Shown here: positions 12,404 through 22,306 of the stretch, one piece after another
Numbering within the stretch: the first letter of the stretch is position 1
How the letters are laid out: each line of letters begins with the position of its first letter
Made by a program: the position numbers and the translations under genes
The notes under the pieces: model-generated
The model's input: the letters and a program-made list of their open reading frames with translations, nothing else
Told to the model about the DNA's origin: nothing
The model's database searches: none
From: a virus
IMG/VR virus record: IMGVR_UViG_3300028829_002873
Location: 1-22,475 of that record
Strand: one strand, 5' to 3'
Length of the DNA stretch: 22,475 nt

Positions 12404-13936
12404 GTGATGACAATGATGCAAATGCCTTTTCAACAAAACACCTCACCTTTTATGGGCCGTCCGCCTATGCAGGTAGGAATAGGAGGCTTGGGGGGAGGCT
12501 TGGATGACCGTGTGTTTGCTCCTCTCAAAAATATGTTGAGTCAGCATCTCACTCAAAGCGTTGTGCAAGAGAAGGTCGAACCGTTTGTCGAAGAAGTTAG
12601 AGATATGGCGGAAGAGCGTTTTGACTTAGGCGGTGGCGGGCAAATAGGAGCCCCGCAATTTAAAAACCAAGTTCAACCCTTTGCGGGAATGTCATTTCAA
12701 CCTGCCGTAGAACCGCCCAGCGGTCTGATCAAGGGTTTTGGAAACAGAATTTTTCAAGGAGCTTTTGAAGGTTACGCGGACGGCGGACCAGTGGCCGCGG
12801 GCCTTGGTTCTTTTCTTGCCTCCAACATAGATGAGTTTGGCCGCAACGGCGATACAGAGGTTATCCACGCTACTAAGTCTGAGGTGGTTTTGCCCAAGGG
12901 AATGGTGGATAACCCTGAAGTTCGTCAGACGGTGCGGGATTTGTTTGAACAGACGGGCCGTGACATGCAAGAGTACACGGTTGGCAGTGGTCAGATGAAC
13001 GTCAATCCGATGACGGGGTATGAAGAAGCCTTTGATTTGATTGGCGGAATTAAAGATATCTTTAAAAAGGCCGCTCCTGTTCTGTTGCCGATAGCGACTT
13101 CCTTCTTATTTCCGGGCATGAGCCCGTTTTTATCGGGTGCTTTGGCAGGCGGCGTTGGTTCGCTAATTCAAGGCGGTAGCATAGAGGACGCCTTTAAGTC
13201 TGGGATACAGGGTGGCTTGGTTTCAAGTGCAGGCGCTCTTATGACGGGCACTAATCCATTTAAAGCGGTTGATCAAACCAAGGGAATGCTTGACCTGCGG
13301 GACGATCCGCTTGGAGATTTGGGCTTAGGGGGTAAAGCGGCGGCGTCAGCGGAACAACCCGGTTTTTTAAATCGAGCGGCGAGTACAACAAAAGACTTCT
13401 TTTATAGTGATCCACAGACCGCTCAACAGATTTCTGGTTTAACTCCAGAGGCCTTTGCTAATTTAGGTGATGCAAGTAAAGCAGAATTGTTTAAACAAGC
13501 GGGCGCTTCTGGCGGCTTAAACACGGGCAGAGCCATAGCAGGCGGTTTGGGAGCCTTGGCACTTGCTGGTGGGTTTGACGAAGAAGAAGCAGATGATGTG
13601 GAAGATCCGTATCCATATTCTAGTCGCGAGCTAATGGAGATGTATCCGGAACGTTACCGTTCAGGCCCGATTATAGCGCCACGTAGACGCGAAAGAGTTG
13701 AAGAAGTTCGTCCCATGTTCGCCGCTAAAGGTGGTGAGATGGAGTTCCCGCGTCGTCAAGGATATATCGCGGGCCCCGGCACAGAGACTTCTGACGACAT
13801 TCCAGCAATGTTATCAGACGGAGAGTTTGTTATGACTGCACGTGCCGTGCGCGGAGCGGGAGACGGTAGCCGTAAGGCCGGAGTTAATAAAATGTATGAT
13901 ATAATGAGAGCTTTTGAAGGCGGGGTGGTTTCCTAA
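12404..13936 (+). CDS. Probable internal virion protein with hydrophobic core and DGEFVM motif
   Basis: The longest frame gives 510 residues from GTG at 12404; ATG codons at 12407, 12413, 12416 and 12422 are equally possible, and no Shine-Dalgarno sequence separates them. The N-terminus is Met/Gln/Gly-rich. Residues 148-190 contain GDTEVIHATKSEVVLPKGM and residues 457-487 contain GPGTETSDDIPAMLSDGEFV, a pair of motifs often seen in marine phage structural proteins. Residues 220-285 form a long hydrophobic Gly/Ala/Leu stretch that could insert in a membrane. The protein ends AFEGGVVS. The stop overlaps the next start (TAATG at 13934). With the following genes it fits a set of head-internal proteins ejected with DNA; this is inference from position and composition. 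Confidence 0.78.
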   Translation: MMTMMQMPFQQNTSPFMGRPPMQVGIGGLGGGLDDRVFAPLKNMLSQHLTQSVVQEKVEPFVEEVRDMAEERFDLGGGGQIGAPQFKNQVQPFAGMSFQPAVEPPSGLIKGFGNRIFQGAFEGYADGGPVAAGLGSFLASNIDEFGRNGDTEVIHATKSEVVLPKGMVDNPEVRQTVRDLFEQTGRDMQEYTVGSGQMNVNPMTGYEEAFDLIGGIKDIFKKAAPVLLPIATSFLFPGMSPFLSGALAGGVGSLIQGGSIEDAFKSGIQGGLVSSAGALMTGTNPFKAVDQTKGMLDLRDDPLGDLGLGGKAAASAEQPGFLNRAASTTKDFFYSDPQTAQQISGLTPEAFANLGDASKAELFKQAGASGGLNTGRAIAGGLGALALAGGFDEEEADDVEDPYPYSSRELMEMYPERYRSGPIIAPRRRERVEEVRPMFAAKGGEMEFPRRQGYIAGPGTETSDDIPAMLSDGEFVMTARAVRGAGDGSRKAGVNKMYDIMRAFEGGVVS

Positions 13937-14949
13937 TGGCGGAGCAAACACAAACAGTAATTAACAGGCAAGATCCTGAGATTGAAGCCTACCGCCTTGG
14001 TTTGCTGGACGATACTCAGGGATTAGTGCAAAATCAGGTTTTTGGTCAAAACGTTCAAAACCTTCGGAACCAAGGCTTAGATGACGCCGCGATTGCGGAA
14101 CGCTTAGGCAGAGAAGTGGAAGAGGTTGGAAATATTTCCCAAGACCAACTGTTTGGTCCTCCAGAGTATGAAACCGCTGAAATTTCCACCGGAGAACAGG
14201 CGGCTATTGATTTAGCGTCTAAGGGTATTGGCGGTTATCAAGAGTATTTAGATCAATCTGCGGAATATTTGAAAGACGCTAGTTCAACACTACAAGCCCC
14301 TGCGGCACAGTTTGATCCTTCTGGTATTGGCGCATTTATGAATCCTTACGAGGATGCTGCGGTTTCACAGGCTCTACAAGACGTTGCGAGAGCGGGCGAA
14401 CGTCAGCGCGTGGACTTGGGCGCAAGAGAAGCTATGGCAGGAGGCTTTGGTCGCGCACGAGGCGGAGTAGAGCAAGCCCTGTTATCCGAAAAAATTATGG
14501 ATCAACAAGCGCGGACCGCGTCTCAGATGCGTCAAGCAGGGTATGAAAGCGCGGCGCAACGAGCGCAGCAAGCTTTTGAGCAACAGCAGGGGCGTGCACA
14601 ACAAGGCGCAATGGGTCTTGGAAATCTTGCCATGAACTACAGTAACTTGGGTCAAATGGGAAGCGCGTTGACCGCCGCGGACATTGACAGATTAATGACC
14701 ACTGGTGGTTTAGAGCGCGGGATTGATCAAGCGGGAATAGATGCTTTGCGAATGACTAACTTGCAAAATTATTCGCAGCCGTTCCAACAATATGGTTTCT
14801 TGTCTGATATTTATAGCGGAGTGCCTACGGGTTCATCTACAATGCAGGTTTCTTCTATGCCTTCAGCTAATCCTTTCCAAACAGCGGTTGGTTTGGGTAT
14901 AGGGGCCTATGGCGCGGCCAGTGGCGCAAAACAAGCGGGGATTTTTTAA
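13936..14949 (+). CDS. Probable internal virion (ejection) protein, helical
   Basis: The 337-residue protein is mostly helical. The N-terminal part contains PEIEAYRLGLLDDTQ (14-28). The middle has the segment GIGAFMNPYEDAAVSQALQD (130-149), then ARGGVEQALLSEKIMDQQAR and a Gln/Ala-rich helix (195-225). I know this pattern from phage proteins found between tail and ejection genes in marine podoviruses. The C-terminus (NPFQTAVGLGIGAYGAASGA) is a Gly/Ala-rich hydrophobic helix, suited to membrane contact. It has a TAATG overlap with the gene before, and the next ATG follows its stop directly. The role as a small ejection or core protein is inferred. Confidence 0.78.
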   Translation: MAEQTQTVINRQDPEIEAYRLGLLDDTQGLVQNQVFGQNVQNLRNQGLDDAAIAERLGREVEEVGNISQDQLFGPPEYETAEISTGEQAAIDLASKGIGGYQEYLDQSAEYLKDASSTLQAPAAQFDPSGIGAFMNPYEDAAVSQALQDVARAGERQRVDLGAREAMAGGFGRARGGVEQALLSEKIMDQQARTASQMRQAGYESAAQRAQQAFEQQQGRAQQGAMGLGNLAMNYSNLGQMGSALTAADIDRLMTTGGLERGIDQAGIDALRMTNLQNYSQPFQQYGFLSDIYSGVPTGSSTMQVSSMPSANPFQTAVGLGIGAYGAASGAKQAGIF

Positions 14950-17553
14950 ATGAACGAAGGTTTTAGATCACTGCCTGAAGATGTGCAGAAAAAGATATTA
15001 GGCAAAGCGATGGGCGGCGTAATGCAGCGTCCTTTGTTCCGTCAGATGGGCGGTCCAGCGCAGCCTATGCCGCAAGACATGGTGCAGCAACCTATGATGC
15101 CGCCTGCGGAACCAACGGCCCAAGCTGAAATGCAGGGGCAGGCTGTTGGGGAAGAAGTAGCGGCTCGCACAATGGGTAACATAGATGCGGCTACTGATGT
15201 TAAATCTGCGATTGACGCGCTTCGGGGCAATGCGGCTCCCATAGAAGCGCGGTATCAGGAGCTTGCTAACTTTGTTGGAGAACGGGACGCGGCCCAAACG
15301 CCAGAGTCCGTTTTGGCTTTGACCCAGCCTGCCATTATGATGACAGAGCAGGGGGCGATGGACAGCGGCATTGGCGAGTTAATGCAGAAGGTTGCGGGCG
15401 ACACGCAAATGGACCAAGGCATGGACCAAGGGTTAGGCGGCTTAATGATGCAGGGGGCGGGAAACACACCACCCCAAAATTTTAGGCAGGGTGGGCCCGT
15501 AGAGGTCCGTCACTTTAGAGAAGGAACTCCTCCTACCGGAAACAGAAGTGTTCCTAAGCGAGCAAGAGAAATGCTCCCGCAATTCCAGCCTCTGTTTGAA
15601 GAAATTACAGGAACAGCGGAGGAGCGGGCAGCGCAATTAGAACGAGATCGTCAAAGCGCCCGATCCGATGCTATGTTTAACCTTGCCAACTTTGGTTTGG
15701 CCTTTGCGGGAGAGACGCAAGGTAACACAATTGCGGAAAGATTAGCTAATGCGGCAACACGTTCCAACGTTGTCGGAGGTTTTCAACAGGCGGGTAAAGA
15801 TGTTTTAGCCGCTAAGAAAGCGCAAGAGGCCCAAGATCTTCAAACGCGGACCGCGGCTCTACAAACATCAATTGGGCAAGCTCAAACAGAACAAGCTCAA
15901 GAAGCGGCTTCTGCTCAAGCAGTAGCTGTGGCGGAAGCTAAGAAAAAACCTCAAAAAAGGGAGTTTGAAGATTTTTATACCGTTGACAAAGACGGGCTTC
16001 CAAAACTTTTGGGTTCAGTAGATCTTTTTTCTCCAGATTATGCTGCAAAAGTAAGGGCATTAGCAAATGCAGCGGTGGCCGATGGACAAGAGTTTTACAA
16101 TGCAAAAACCATTGCACCTTTTATTGAAAAACAGGCGTTAATTTTAAAACAAGGTGTAACTGGTGAAGACACTGAGTTTGTTACAGTTCAAAACGCGTTT
16201 ACCGTTACAAATCCGGACGGAACCTCAAAAACCTTGTCTCCGGGGCAAAATCTGTATTTAACAAAATCTCAGTTGTCAAAACACCGCGATAAAGTGCAAC
16301 CTTATATAGACGCCACTGAATTAGTGACTTTGTATTCTATTGACGGCAAAGACGTCAAAACCTTTTCAAAGGGCGCTCCGAAAGTTCAAGAGTTGATTGG
16401 ATCAGAAAGTTGGTCAACGGATGGAACGGCTTATCGTAATGCCATACAGGAAGAAAAAGAACTTAGAATTTTGGCCGAAACAGTTAAAAAGCGTGACAAC
16501 ATTGTTATCAGACAAAATGCGCAAGGTCAGCTTGTTGTGTTCGATACAACTCAACTCGCGGCAGGAAATACTGAGCCTTTAGCCACGTTGGGTGATCCTG
16601 AAGTTCCAGATGCAGACTACAAAATCTTCTCTTACGTTGACGAATCTGGAACACAACAGTCTGTGCTAAGTGATCTTAACTCAAAATCGGGTAAAAAATT
16701 ACTGGAAAAAGTAAACAACGCACTAGAAAACGGTCGTACTGGAAAACTTCAAAACATAAGCACAGAAAGCGTAACTCCGAAAGGTTATTTAATACCAGAG
16801 AAGGGTGTCTTTACTAGCTACGATGGCGGAAAGACGTATGTAGATCAAGAAGGTGTATCTCAAACGGTGCCCGGTGGAGCAATGCCGATTAGTGATACCG
16901 TTGCATATCAAATAAACAAAACTGAACGGATGCGAGCCTCTGCAATAAAAGCTTTAGAAGAAATGGATTTATCCATTATTAAAAATTTTGAAGGCACCCC
17001 AGAAGAAAGAGCTTTAGTTAAAAACGCGTATGAGTCTGCAAGGACGGGTACAGGTTTCTGGAGCAAAGTTTACGCAGGAATTGATGCAGTAGTTGGTGGA
17101 ATTACAGGGGCAGACCTTGCTATAGAAACTCAAGATGCTCGTCAGTTTGTTCGTATGATTCGCGTTCTTGGTAGATCTGCACTTGCAGCTTCTCCAAGAT
17201 ATGCGGTTGCGGATCTTGCAACTACAGAACAATTGTTTCCAAACGAACAGACGTTGCTTGCAAACCCTGAAACAGAAGCTCGTAAACTTCTTCTTCTTCG
17301 CAAAGAAATTACTTTTGAAAAGGAACGTATTTTAACCAAAATAGCCAGTGGTGATCCGATAGAATCTTCTGAAATGACGCGTCTTAACCAAAAGCTCTTT
17401 GAAATAGATCGTTTGAACGATTTATTAGGGCCCGCTGAAACTATCTTTGCTAACACCAGCGGAGATTCTTTTGAGGCGGGAAAAGATATTTTGCAGAAAT
17501 CTTTGGATGCTGCAAAAGAAAAACAAAAGAAAACGGGGCCTTCGGGAAATTGA
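14950..17553 (+). CDS. Probable internal virion protein, 867 residues, coiled coil
   Basis: The N-terminal ~200 residues are Met/Gln/Pro/Gly-rich and disordered, with VMQRPLFRQMGGP (25-36), PESVLALTQPAIMMTEQGAM (118-137) and NFRQGGPVEVRHFREG (177-192). The middle phrase recurs in marine phage genomes. Residues 222-335 are strongly helical and Gln/Ala-rich, probably a coiled coil. Residues 340-640 form several beta domains with DG turns. The C-terminal part (650-867) is helical, with ARQFVRMIRVLGRSALAASP and LLLLRKEITFEKERILTKIA. A GGGG lies before the start, and the ATG follows the previous stop without a gap. No enzyme motif is visible. It probably belongs with its neighbours to the ejected set. 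Confidence 0.78.
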   Translation: MNEGFRSLPEDVQKKILGKAMGGVMQRPLFRQMGGPAQPMPQDMVQQPMMPPAEPTAQAEMQGQAVGEEVAARTMGNIDAATDVKSAIDALRGNAAPIEARYQELANFVGERDAAQTPESVLALTQPAIMMTEQGAMDSGIGELMQKVAGDTQMDQGMDQGLGGLMMQGAGNTPPQNFRQGGPVEVRHFREGTPPTGNRSVPKRAREMLPQFQPLFEEITGTAEERAAQLERDRQSARSDAMFNLANFGLAFAGETQGNTIAERLANAATRSNVVGGFQQAGKDVLAAKKAQEAQDLQTRTAALQTSIGQAQTEQAQEAASAQAVAVAEAKKKPQKREFEDFYTVDKDGLPKLLGSVDLFSPDYAAKVRALANAAVADGQEFYNAKTIAPFIEKQALILKQGVTGEDTEFVTVQNAFTVTNPDGTSKTLSPGQNLYLTKSQLSKHRDKVQPYIDATELVTLYSIDGKDVKTFSKGAPKVQELIGSESWSTDGTAYRNAIQEEKELRILAETVKKRDNIVIRQNAQGQLVVFDTTQLAAGNTEPLATLGDPEVPDADYKIFSYVDESGTQQSVLSDLNSKSGKKLLEKVNNALENGRTGKLQNISTESVTPKGYLIPEKGVFTSYDGGKTYVDQEGVSQTVPGGAMPISDTVAYQINKTERMRASAIKALEEMDLSIIKNFEGTPEERALVKNAYESARTGTGFWSKVYAGIDAVVGGITGADLAIETQDARQFVRMIRVLGRSALAASPRYAVADLATTEQLFPNEQTLLANPETEARKLLLLRKEITFEKERILTKIASGDPIESSEMTRLNQKLFEIDRLNDLLGPAETIFANTSGDSFEAGKDILQKSLDAAKEKQKKTGPSGN

Positions 17554-17554
17554 T

Positions 17555-20500
17555 ATGGCGGAAGAACAACCAAAACTAATTTTTTCTCAAGACGATCTTA
17601 CTTCTTTGTTCCAAACTTATGGGATGGGCGACGAAGACGTACCAGAAGCCACCGTTGAGGCGCGTGTTGCCAAAGGTATGATAGATACTTTTAATAGTGG
17701 CTTCGGTACAGAAATGACTTACGAACAGTATCGTAACGCAGGTGTACCAGACCGGGAAATAATTCAACTTTTGTCTGAGGATCTGGACGGGAATCCCATT
17801 CAAACCGGAACATTTTTGCAAGGAATGAAGAGAGAGGCCATTCCTACTGCGGTATCCGTACCGACTTTTATGGGTGGTTTTTCGTTAGGGCAAAAGCTTG
17901 TTGCAGGAGTTCCCCCGACCTCCCCCGTCACGGCTGCGGTTCGCATAGGAGTTCCCTTAGTTTTAGGCAGTATAACAGGCATGGCAGGTTATATGATTGG
18001 TGATGAAGTTGCTGAAAAAGTTACCGATGAACCAATTATTTACCCTTTTCATCGTGAAAAATACGAAGCGGGCAGAACAGGTACTGGTGTTTTAGCATTT
18101 GGCGCAATGCCCTTTATGCTTCCAAAACAACTTAATTTTGGAGTTGAACTTGCCAGAAAAACGCTTGGGGGTCAAAAATCTATTTCAACTAGCGCAGTAG
18201 ATTTTTTAGAAAAATCTGTAGGTAGAATGGGCGGCACCGCAAGAGCCGCACCTTTTACATTTGGCGCTTTTGAAGGAATTGCTGGAGCAGGTTCCGTAGC
18301 AGGAGCTTACGGCGCAGAAAAAGCTTATCCCGGTCAAATGTTCCCAAGGCTTGCGATGGAAATGGGCGGAGGGCTTTCTTTCTCTGTTATTGCAGATCTT
18401 TTTGGAACACGCTTAGTTAAGGGTTTAGCGCTTATTCCCAAAGGTGTGCGAGCGGTTAAAGAAGGTAGAGTTGGCGAAGCCATACAATATCTAGGGGATG
18501 AAAGAAAACGTCAAGCTACTAACTATATTTTAGAAACAATCGAAGAAGCAGGGGAAGATCCTGAAGAAATAATCAAACGCTTGGCATCTCAAGAATTTAC
18601 TGATCTTTTAGTAGACGAAAATGACCAACCAATTAATTTAACCGCAGGGTTGAAATCAGGTTCTCCTGCAATTTTAGCATTAGAAAAAGCATTAGAAAAA
18701 ACAGCGGGTGCTGGGGTTGGGAAAGAAAGAGCTTCTGCTAATGTCACGGCAACAAGGGCTCTTAGAAATGCTATTACGGCCTTGTATGCAAGTGATTCCC
18801 CTGAAGCAATTCAGGAAGGCGCTGTTTTTGCCCAAGCCATTTTTGAAAACGAACTTTCTGGGGATCTCGCAAAGGCTTCAAGGAAATTATTTGACGCTTT
18901 TCAGGCAATAGGCAGTCCAGATTCAAGGCAAGCTCAGTTAGGAGAAGCTTTTCAACAAATTTTAGCAGAGCGTTTGGCCGCGGCTCGCGTGAACGAAAAA
19001 CGTTTGTGGAGAGGCGTGAACCGTGGATTTGTGATTGATACTTTTACAGATCTTGACGGTAACGAAATAGACCGTCCAATGTTTGTTGAATTTTTGGATG
19101 ACCGTTTACCTACTACAAAAGAAGCCAAAGACGCGTTGTCTGGTGAGTTGACACCTATTTTTAGGTTTTACAAAAGAAAGCAAGAAGAGTTAGGGCTTTT
19201 AGATGACGCAGAAATAGATGCGGAACTTCGGGCTGACTTGGACATGTCCGCGGACGAAAGCCGTGCTTTAGGGAGATATGAAGAAAGTTTAGGTCAGCTA
19301 ATGGATGATGACCGAACTCGTGTTGAAGGTCTTCTTGAAAGAGCCCGCGAAATGGATCCCGATGAAGCGGTTGAATTTTTGCGGCAAGAGTCTCAGTATT
19401 ATCGCACACGTTCTCGTGATTACGATGATCCAAGAATGGTTCAAAGAATGGCGCTTACTATTGATCGTGCCGCGGATTTGCAAAGAGCGCGATTACAAGC
19501 GGGCCTCTCTCGCGGAACTTTTGAAGAAGGAGCGGGTCCAGACGTCGCTAATGACGTTGCGGGAATAACCGCAAATGAAATCTTTGACATGTACAGCACT
19601 TCTATAAATATTGGGAAGAAGCTTAACGCTCAAGGGGATTCAAACGGAGCAAATATAGCGTTTGGCTTTGCGCGTAAACTTATGGATGATTTAGACGCCG
19701 CCGATACAGATGACGCGGCCTATAATACGGCTCGTGCTTACTCCAGAGCTTTGAACGATGCTTTTACACGAACCTTTGCCAACGACTTACTTGCCGATGA
19801 AAAGACAGGCCGCATAAAGATTCTGCCGGATCAGGTTGCTCACAAGATTTTTTCTGCGGACGCGGGGTCAATGAGAACAAAACAATTAGATATGATTGGT
19901 CAGTTTGAATTAACCCAAGCTTTTACAACGTTATCTGAACAACGCGGGGATCCAAATCTAACCCGAACTCTTAATCGTGCAATGAAATACTCGCGTGATG
20001 AAGAAACTGGTCTAATGAATACAGCGCGTTTAAACCGTTGGTTAAGCAATAATCGCAAAAGTTTGTCACAGTATCCAGAGGTGTTGCAAACAGTTGAAGG
20101 CGCTGTAAAAACAACCTCCGATATCCGCGGAACGTTAGAGTTAATGATCCGAAACATTCGTGCCAATGCTTATAATCCAGATACTGGAGAAATAAGCATG
20201 GTAGGATTACGTCGTTGGATGGAAAACCCTAACAACGCTGATTTACTAGAAGCAATGCCCGCTTTGAAAGCTGATTTAGAAAATTCAGTAACTGCGAAAA
20301 ACCTTTTGGATGAGACGGCCCAAAAGGAGCGGGAAGCACGAGACGCTTTGAAAGGCACTGTATCTTTTATGGATCTGTTGCCAGATGCCACCGAAAACCC
20401 TGCTACTGCCGCTGCAATCGCGTTATCAAACAACCAGAAAAAACCGGTTCAATCTTGGGATAACTTACTTAATGTAGTCAAAAATGCGCCAGATGAATGG

Positions 20501-21460
20501 CAAGTAGGCAACCAAACTTACACAAAAAAAGATGCTATGGAAGGTTTACGGACAGCTTTCATCGAAGCGGCTATGGTTAAGGCGGGGGGATCTAGCAGAA
20601 CGTTTAGCTCAAGAACTTTCTTCGATACAATTTTTGCACCACATAGAAATTCAAAGGGAAACGTTTCTTTAGCCGATTGGATGACACAAAATGATGTTAT
20701 GTCCACAACAGAAATAAATAAATTACGCACCCTAACCACGGAACTTGTAAAAATGGAAAGTTTTGCAGCGAAGGGCGACGTTAATTTGGAAGATATTGCT
20801 GGAACTATAGGTCCGATGATGGATTTCTATTTGCGCGTTGCAGGTTCTTCTGTGGGTTCAAGTATGCAAAGGTTAATTCCGGGCGATACAGGGTCGGGTC
20901 AACTTGTTGCCGCAGGCGCAGGTTCCAAAGCTTTTTTAGGTGTTTACAACAAAGTTTTTAACCAGATCCCCGAAGCTTTAAAAATGGACGTTATGTCTGA
21001 AATGTTTAGAGATCCCGATTTGCTTGCTGCAATGCTAGCAAAGGGAAAAACTGAGAAAGAAAGGGCATCTATTGCTAAAACTCTTACCAAGAAATTGACA
21101 GAAAAGGGTTTTATAGCAGTAACGACTCCAATTAGACGGGCCGCACCAAGCGTTATTCGCGAACCTGCTCAAGAGGTAGATATTGAATTACCTGAACAAG
21201 AAGTTAATCCAGCCCTTGAACGGGCAAGAGAAATCTTAAAAGCACGAGAAGAAGCTTCTAACCAGTCGCCGCCTGTAGGCACTCCCACCACTCAGGCGGC
21301 TCTCCCCGCTCCGCAACCCCCCATGACTAGCGGGGCGGGGACGAATCCACAGGTTCGGCAACAATACGCCGCCCTGTTCCCAAATGACCCAATATCGGGT
21401 ATGTTGGTTCAACGGCCACGGACCTTCCGTCGCGGCGGCATAGCAAGCTTAATGGAGTAG
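17555..21460 (+). CDS. Giant internal virion protein (1301 residues), probable ejection protein
   Basis: I choose the ATG at 17555 (MAEEQPKLIF), one base after the previous stop, rather than the ATG at 17447. The earlier start would overlap 107 bases of the upstream gene with an unusual basic leader. Residues 95-150 and 235-297 contain hydrophobic Gly/Ala-rich helices (RIGVPLVLGSITGMAGYMIG; AFEGIAGAGSVAGAYGAEKA) able to contact a membrane. AYPGQMFPRLAMEMGGGLSF is a motif I know from marine phage giants. Residues 300-1180 are almost all helical and rich in Glu, Arg and Ala. A Pro-rich linker precedes the ending QYAALFPNDPISGML, TFRRGGIASLME. No transglycosylase or protease catalytic motif is seen. 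Size and position match a DNA-ejection channel protein; that role is inferred. Confidence 0.8.
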   Translation: MAEEQPKLIFSQDDLTSLFQTYGMGDEDVPEATVEARVAKGMIDTFNSGFGTEMTYEQYRNAGVPDREIIQLLSEDLDGNPIQTGTFLQGMKREAIPTAVSVPTFMGGFSLGQKLVAGVPPTSPVTAAVRIGVPLVLGSITGMAGYMIGDEVAEKVTDEPIIYPFHREKYEAGRTGTGVLAFGAMPFMLPKQLNFGVELARKTLGGQKSISTSAVDFLEKSVGRMGGTARAAPFTFGAFEGIAGAGSVAGAYGAEKAYPGQMFPRLAMEMGGGLSFSVIADLFGTRLVKGLALIPKGVRAVKEGRVGEAIQYLGDERKRQATNYILETIEEAGEDPEEIIKRLASQEFTDLLVDENDQPINLTAGLKSGSPAILALEKALEKTAGAGVGKERASANVTATRALRNAITALYASDSPEAIQEGAVFAQAIFENELSGDLAKASRKLFDAFQAIGSPDSRQAQLGEAFQQILAERLAAARVNEKRLWRGVNRGFVIDTFTDLDGNEIDRPMFVEFLDDRLPTTKEAKDALSGELTPIFRFYKRKQEELGLLDDAEIDAELRADLDMSADESRALGRYEESLGQLMDDDRTRVEGLLERAREMDPDEAVEFLRQESQYYRTRSRDYDDPRMVQRMALTIDRAADLQRARLQAGLSRGTFEEGAGPDVANDVAGITANEIFDMYSTSINIGKKLNAQGDSNGANIAFGFARKLMDDLDAADTDDAAYNTARAYSRALNDAFTRTFANDLLADEKTGRIKILPDQVAHKIFSADAGSMRTKQLDMIGQFELTQAFTTLSEQRGDPNLTRTLNRAMKYSRDEETGLMNTARLNRWLSNNRKSLSQYPEVLQTVEGAVKTTSDIRGTLELMIRNIRANAYNPDTGEISMVGLRRWMENPNNADLLEAMPALKADLENSVTAKNLLDETAQKEREARDALKGTVSFMDLLPDATENPATAAAIALSNNQKKPVQSWDNLLNVVKNAPDEWQVGNQTYTKKDAMEGLRTAFIEAAMVKAGGSSRTFSSRTFFDTIFAPHRNSKGNVSLADWMTQNDVMSTTEINKLRTLTTELVKMESFAAKGDVNLEDIAGTIGPMMDFYLRVAGSSVGSSMQRLIPGDTGSGQLVAAGAGSKAFLGVYNKVFNQIPEALKMDVMSEMFRDPDLLAAMLAKGKTEKERASIAKTLTKKLTEKGFIAVTTPIRRAAPSVIREPAQEVDIELPEQEVNPALERAREILKAREEASNQSPPVGTPTTQAALPAPQPPMTSGAGTNPQVRQQYAALFPNDPISGMLVQRPRTFRRGGIASLME

Positions 21461-21463
21461 ACG

Positions 21464-22306
21464 ATGGGTTTCTTTGACGATCTGGCAATGGGTTTTGGTG
21501 CCAAAGAAAAAACCAAAGACTTCGAAGCGCGGACCGCGCGTACTATGGCTAAGACCAATCCTCAAGGAGCCGAACAGTATAGGGCATCTCGTGGCGTAAC
21601 AAACGCGGATATCAATACAAACTTTTCTCCATCTACTTACCAAGGCGGTGGTTTTTTTGGCGGTTACACAAGCGGCGCGGATCTTATTGACGGCGGCGGA
21701 CCCGGACGAAGCGGGGCTAGGTTTTCGTCGGCGGACACAGGTGCGTTTGCGGGAGATCCGGGGACGTATGTATCTGAACAAATGTACCTCGACGCGGAGA
21801 AAAACCAGCCCGAAGCTTTCGCTCAAACTCAAGGGGGCATTGCATCCTTGTCAAATCTTGCAGGTTTTAGACCATATGGTAGCTATGACCAAGAGCGTGG
21901 GTTAGGGGCAAAGGGCATTAACATTGGTACGTCTGGTATTGGTGATTATTTTGCAGGCCAAGGCGCGATTGGCAATTTTATTCGCGGCGGAGTTCCTTCT
22001 TCAAAACAACGGGTTGAACCGAATGTGCCGATTGGAGATAGTTTAGACCCCGCCGCCGTACAATTCTTGAACGAACAAGCTGGGGAAGTACCCTCTTTAA
22101 TGGAACGCCTGCGCTTAACTCCAGAATTTGCTAATCCCAATCCTCCTATGATTTTTAATTCAGACGATAATGACAATTTTTTGACGCCCGCACCTCCTCA
22201 AATAGAAGAGATTATAGCGGAACAAACGCAACCGACGCGTGGACAAACATTTATAGCCCCGTTGAGACGAAACCTTGAAGGCATTGTCTCACTAGGGAGG
22301 CGATAA
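21464..22306 (+). CDS. Gly-rich phage protein of unknown function with GGIASL motif
   Basis: The 280-residue protein starts with MGFFDDLAMGFGAKEKTKDF and a short charged helix (20-42). A long Gly/Ser/Pro-rich, probably disordered middle follows. GGIASLSNLAGFRPYG lies at residues 124-139 and FIRGGVPS at 172-179. It ends APLRRNLEGIVSLGRR. The ends of this protein and the giant protein before it (RRGGIASLME) share the GIxSL core. The start is 3 bases after the previous stop, with no strong ribosome site, which suggests coupling. The stop overlaps the next ATG (TAATG at 22304). I do not recognise a characterised family. Low complexity and position suggest an internal or scaffold-like virion component. 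Confidence 0.72.
   Translation: MGFFDDLAMGFGAKEKTKDFEARTARTMAKTNPQGAEQYRASRGVTNADINTNFSPSTYQGGGFFGGYTSGADLIDGGGPGRSGARFSSADTGAFAGDPGTYVSEQMYLDAEKNQPEAFAQTQGGIASLSNLAGFRPYGSYDQERGLGAKGINIGTSGIGDYFAGQGAIGNFIRGGVPSSKQRVEPNVPIGDSLDPAAVQFLNEQAGEVPSLMERLRLTPEFANPNPPMIFNSDDNDNFLTPAPPQIEEIIAEQTQPTRGQTFIAPLRRNLEGIVSLGRR

Noticed and set aside
15409-15432. 12-base tandem duplication encoding MDQG twice
   Set aside because: It is a two-copy repeat in a disordered region, real but too small to mean much.
17447-17554. Longer start (ATG at 17447) for the 1301-residue protein
   Set aside because: It would overlap more than 100 bases of the upstream gene and add a basic leader unlike the rest. ATG 17555 sits one base after the upstream stop, as usual in this operon.
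17555-21460. Lytic transglycosylase or protease domain in the giant protein
   Set aside because: Many giant ejection proteins have one, but I found no recognisable catalytic motif in this sequence.
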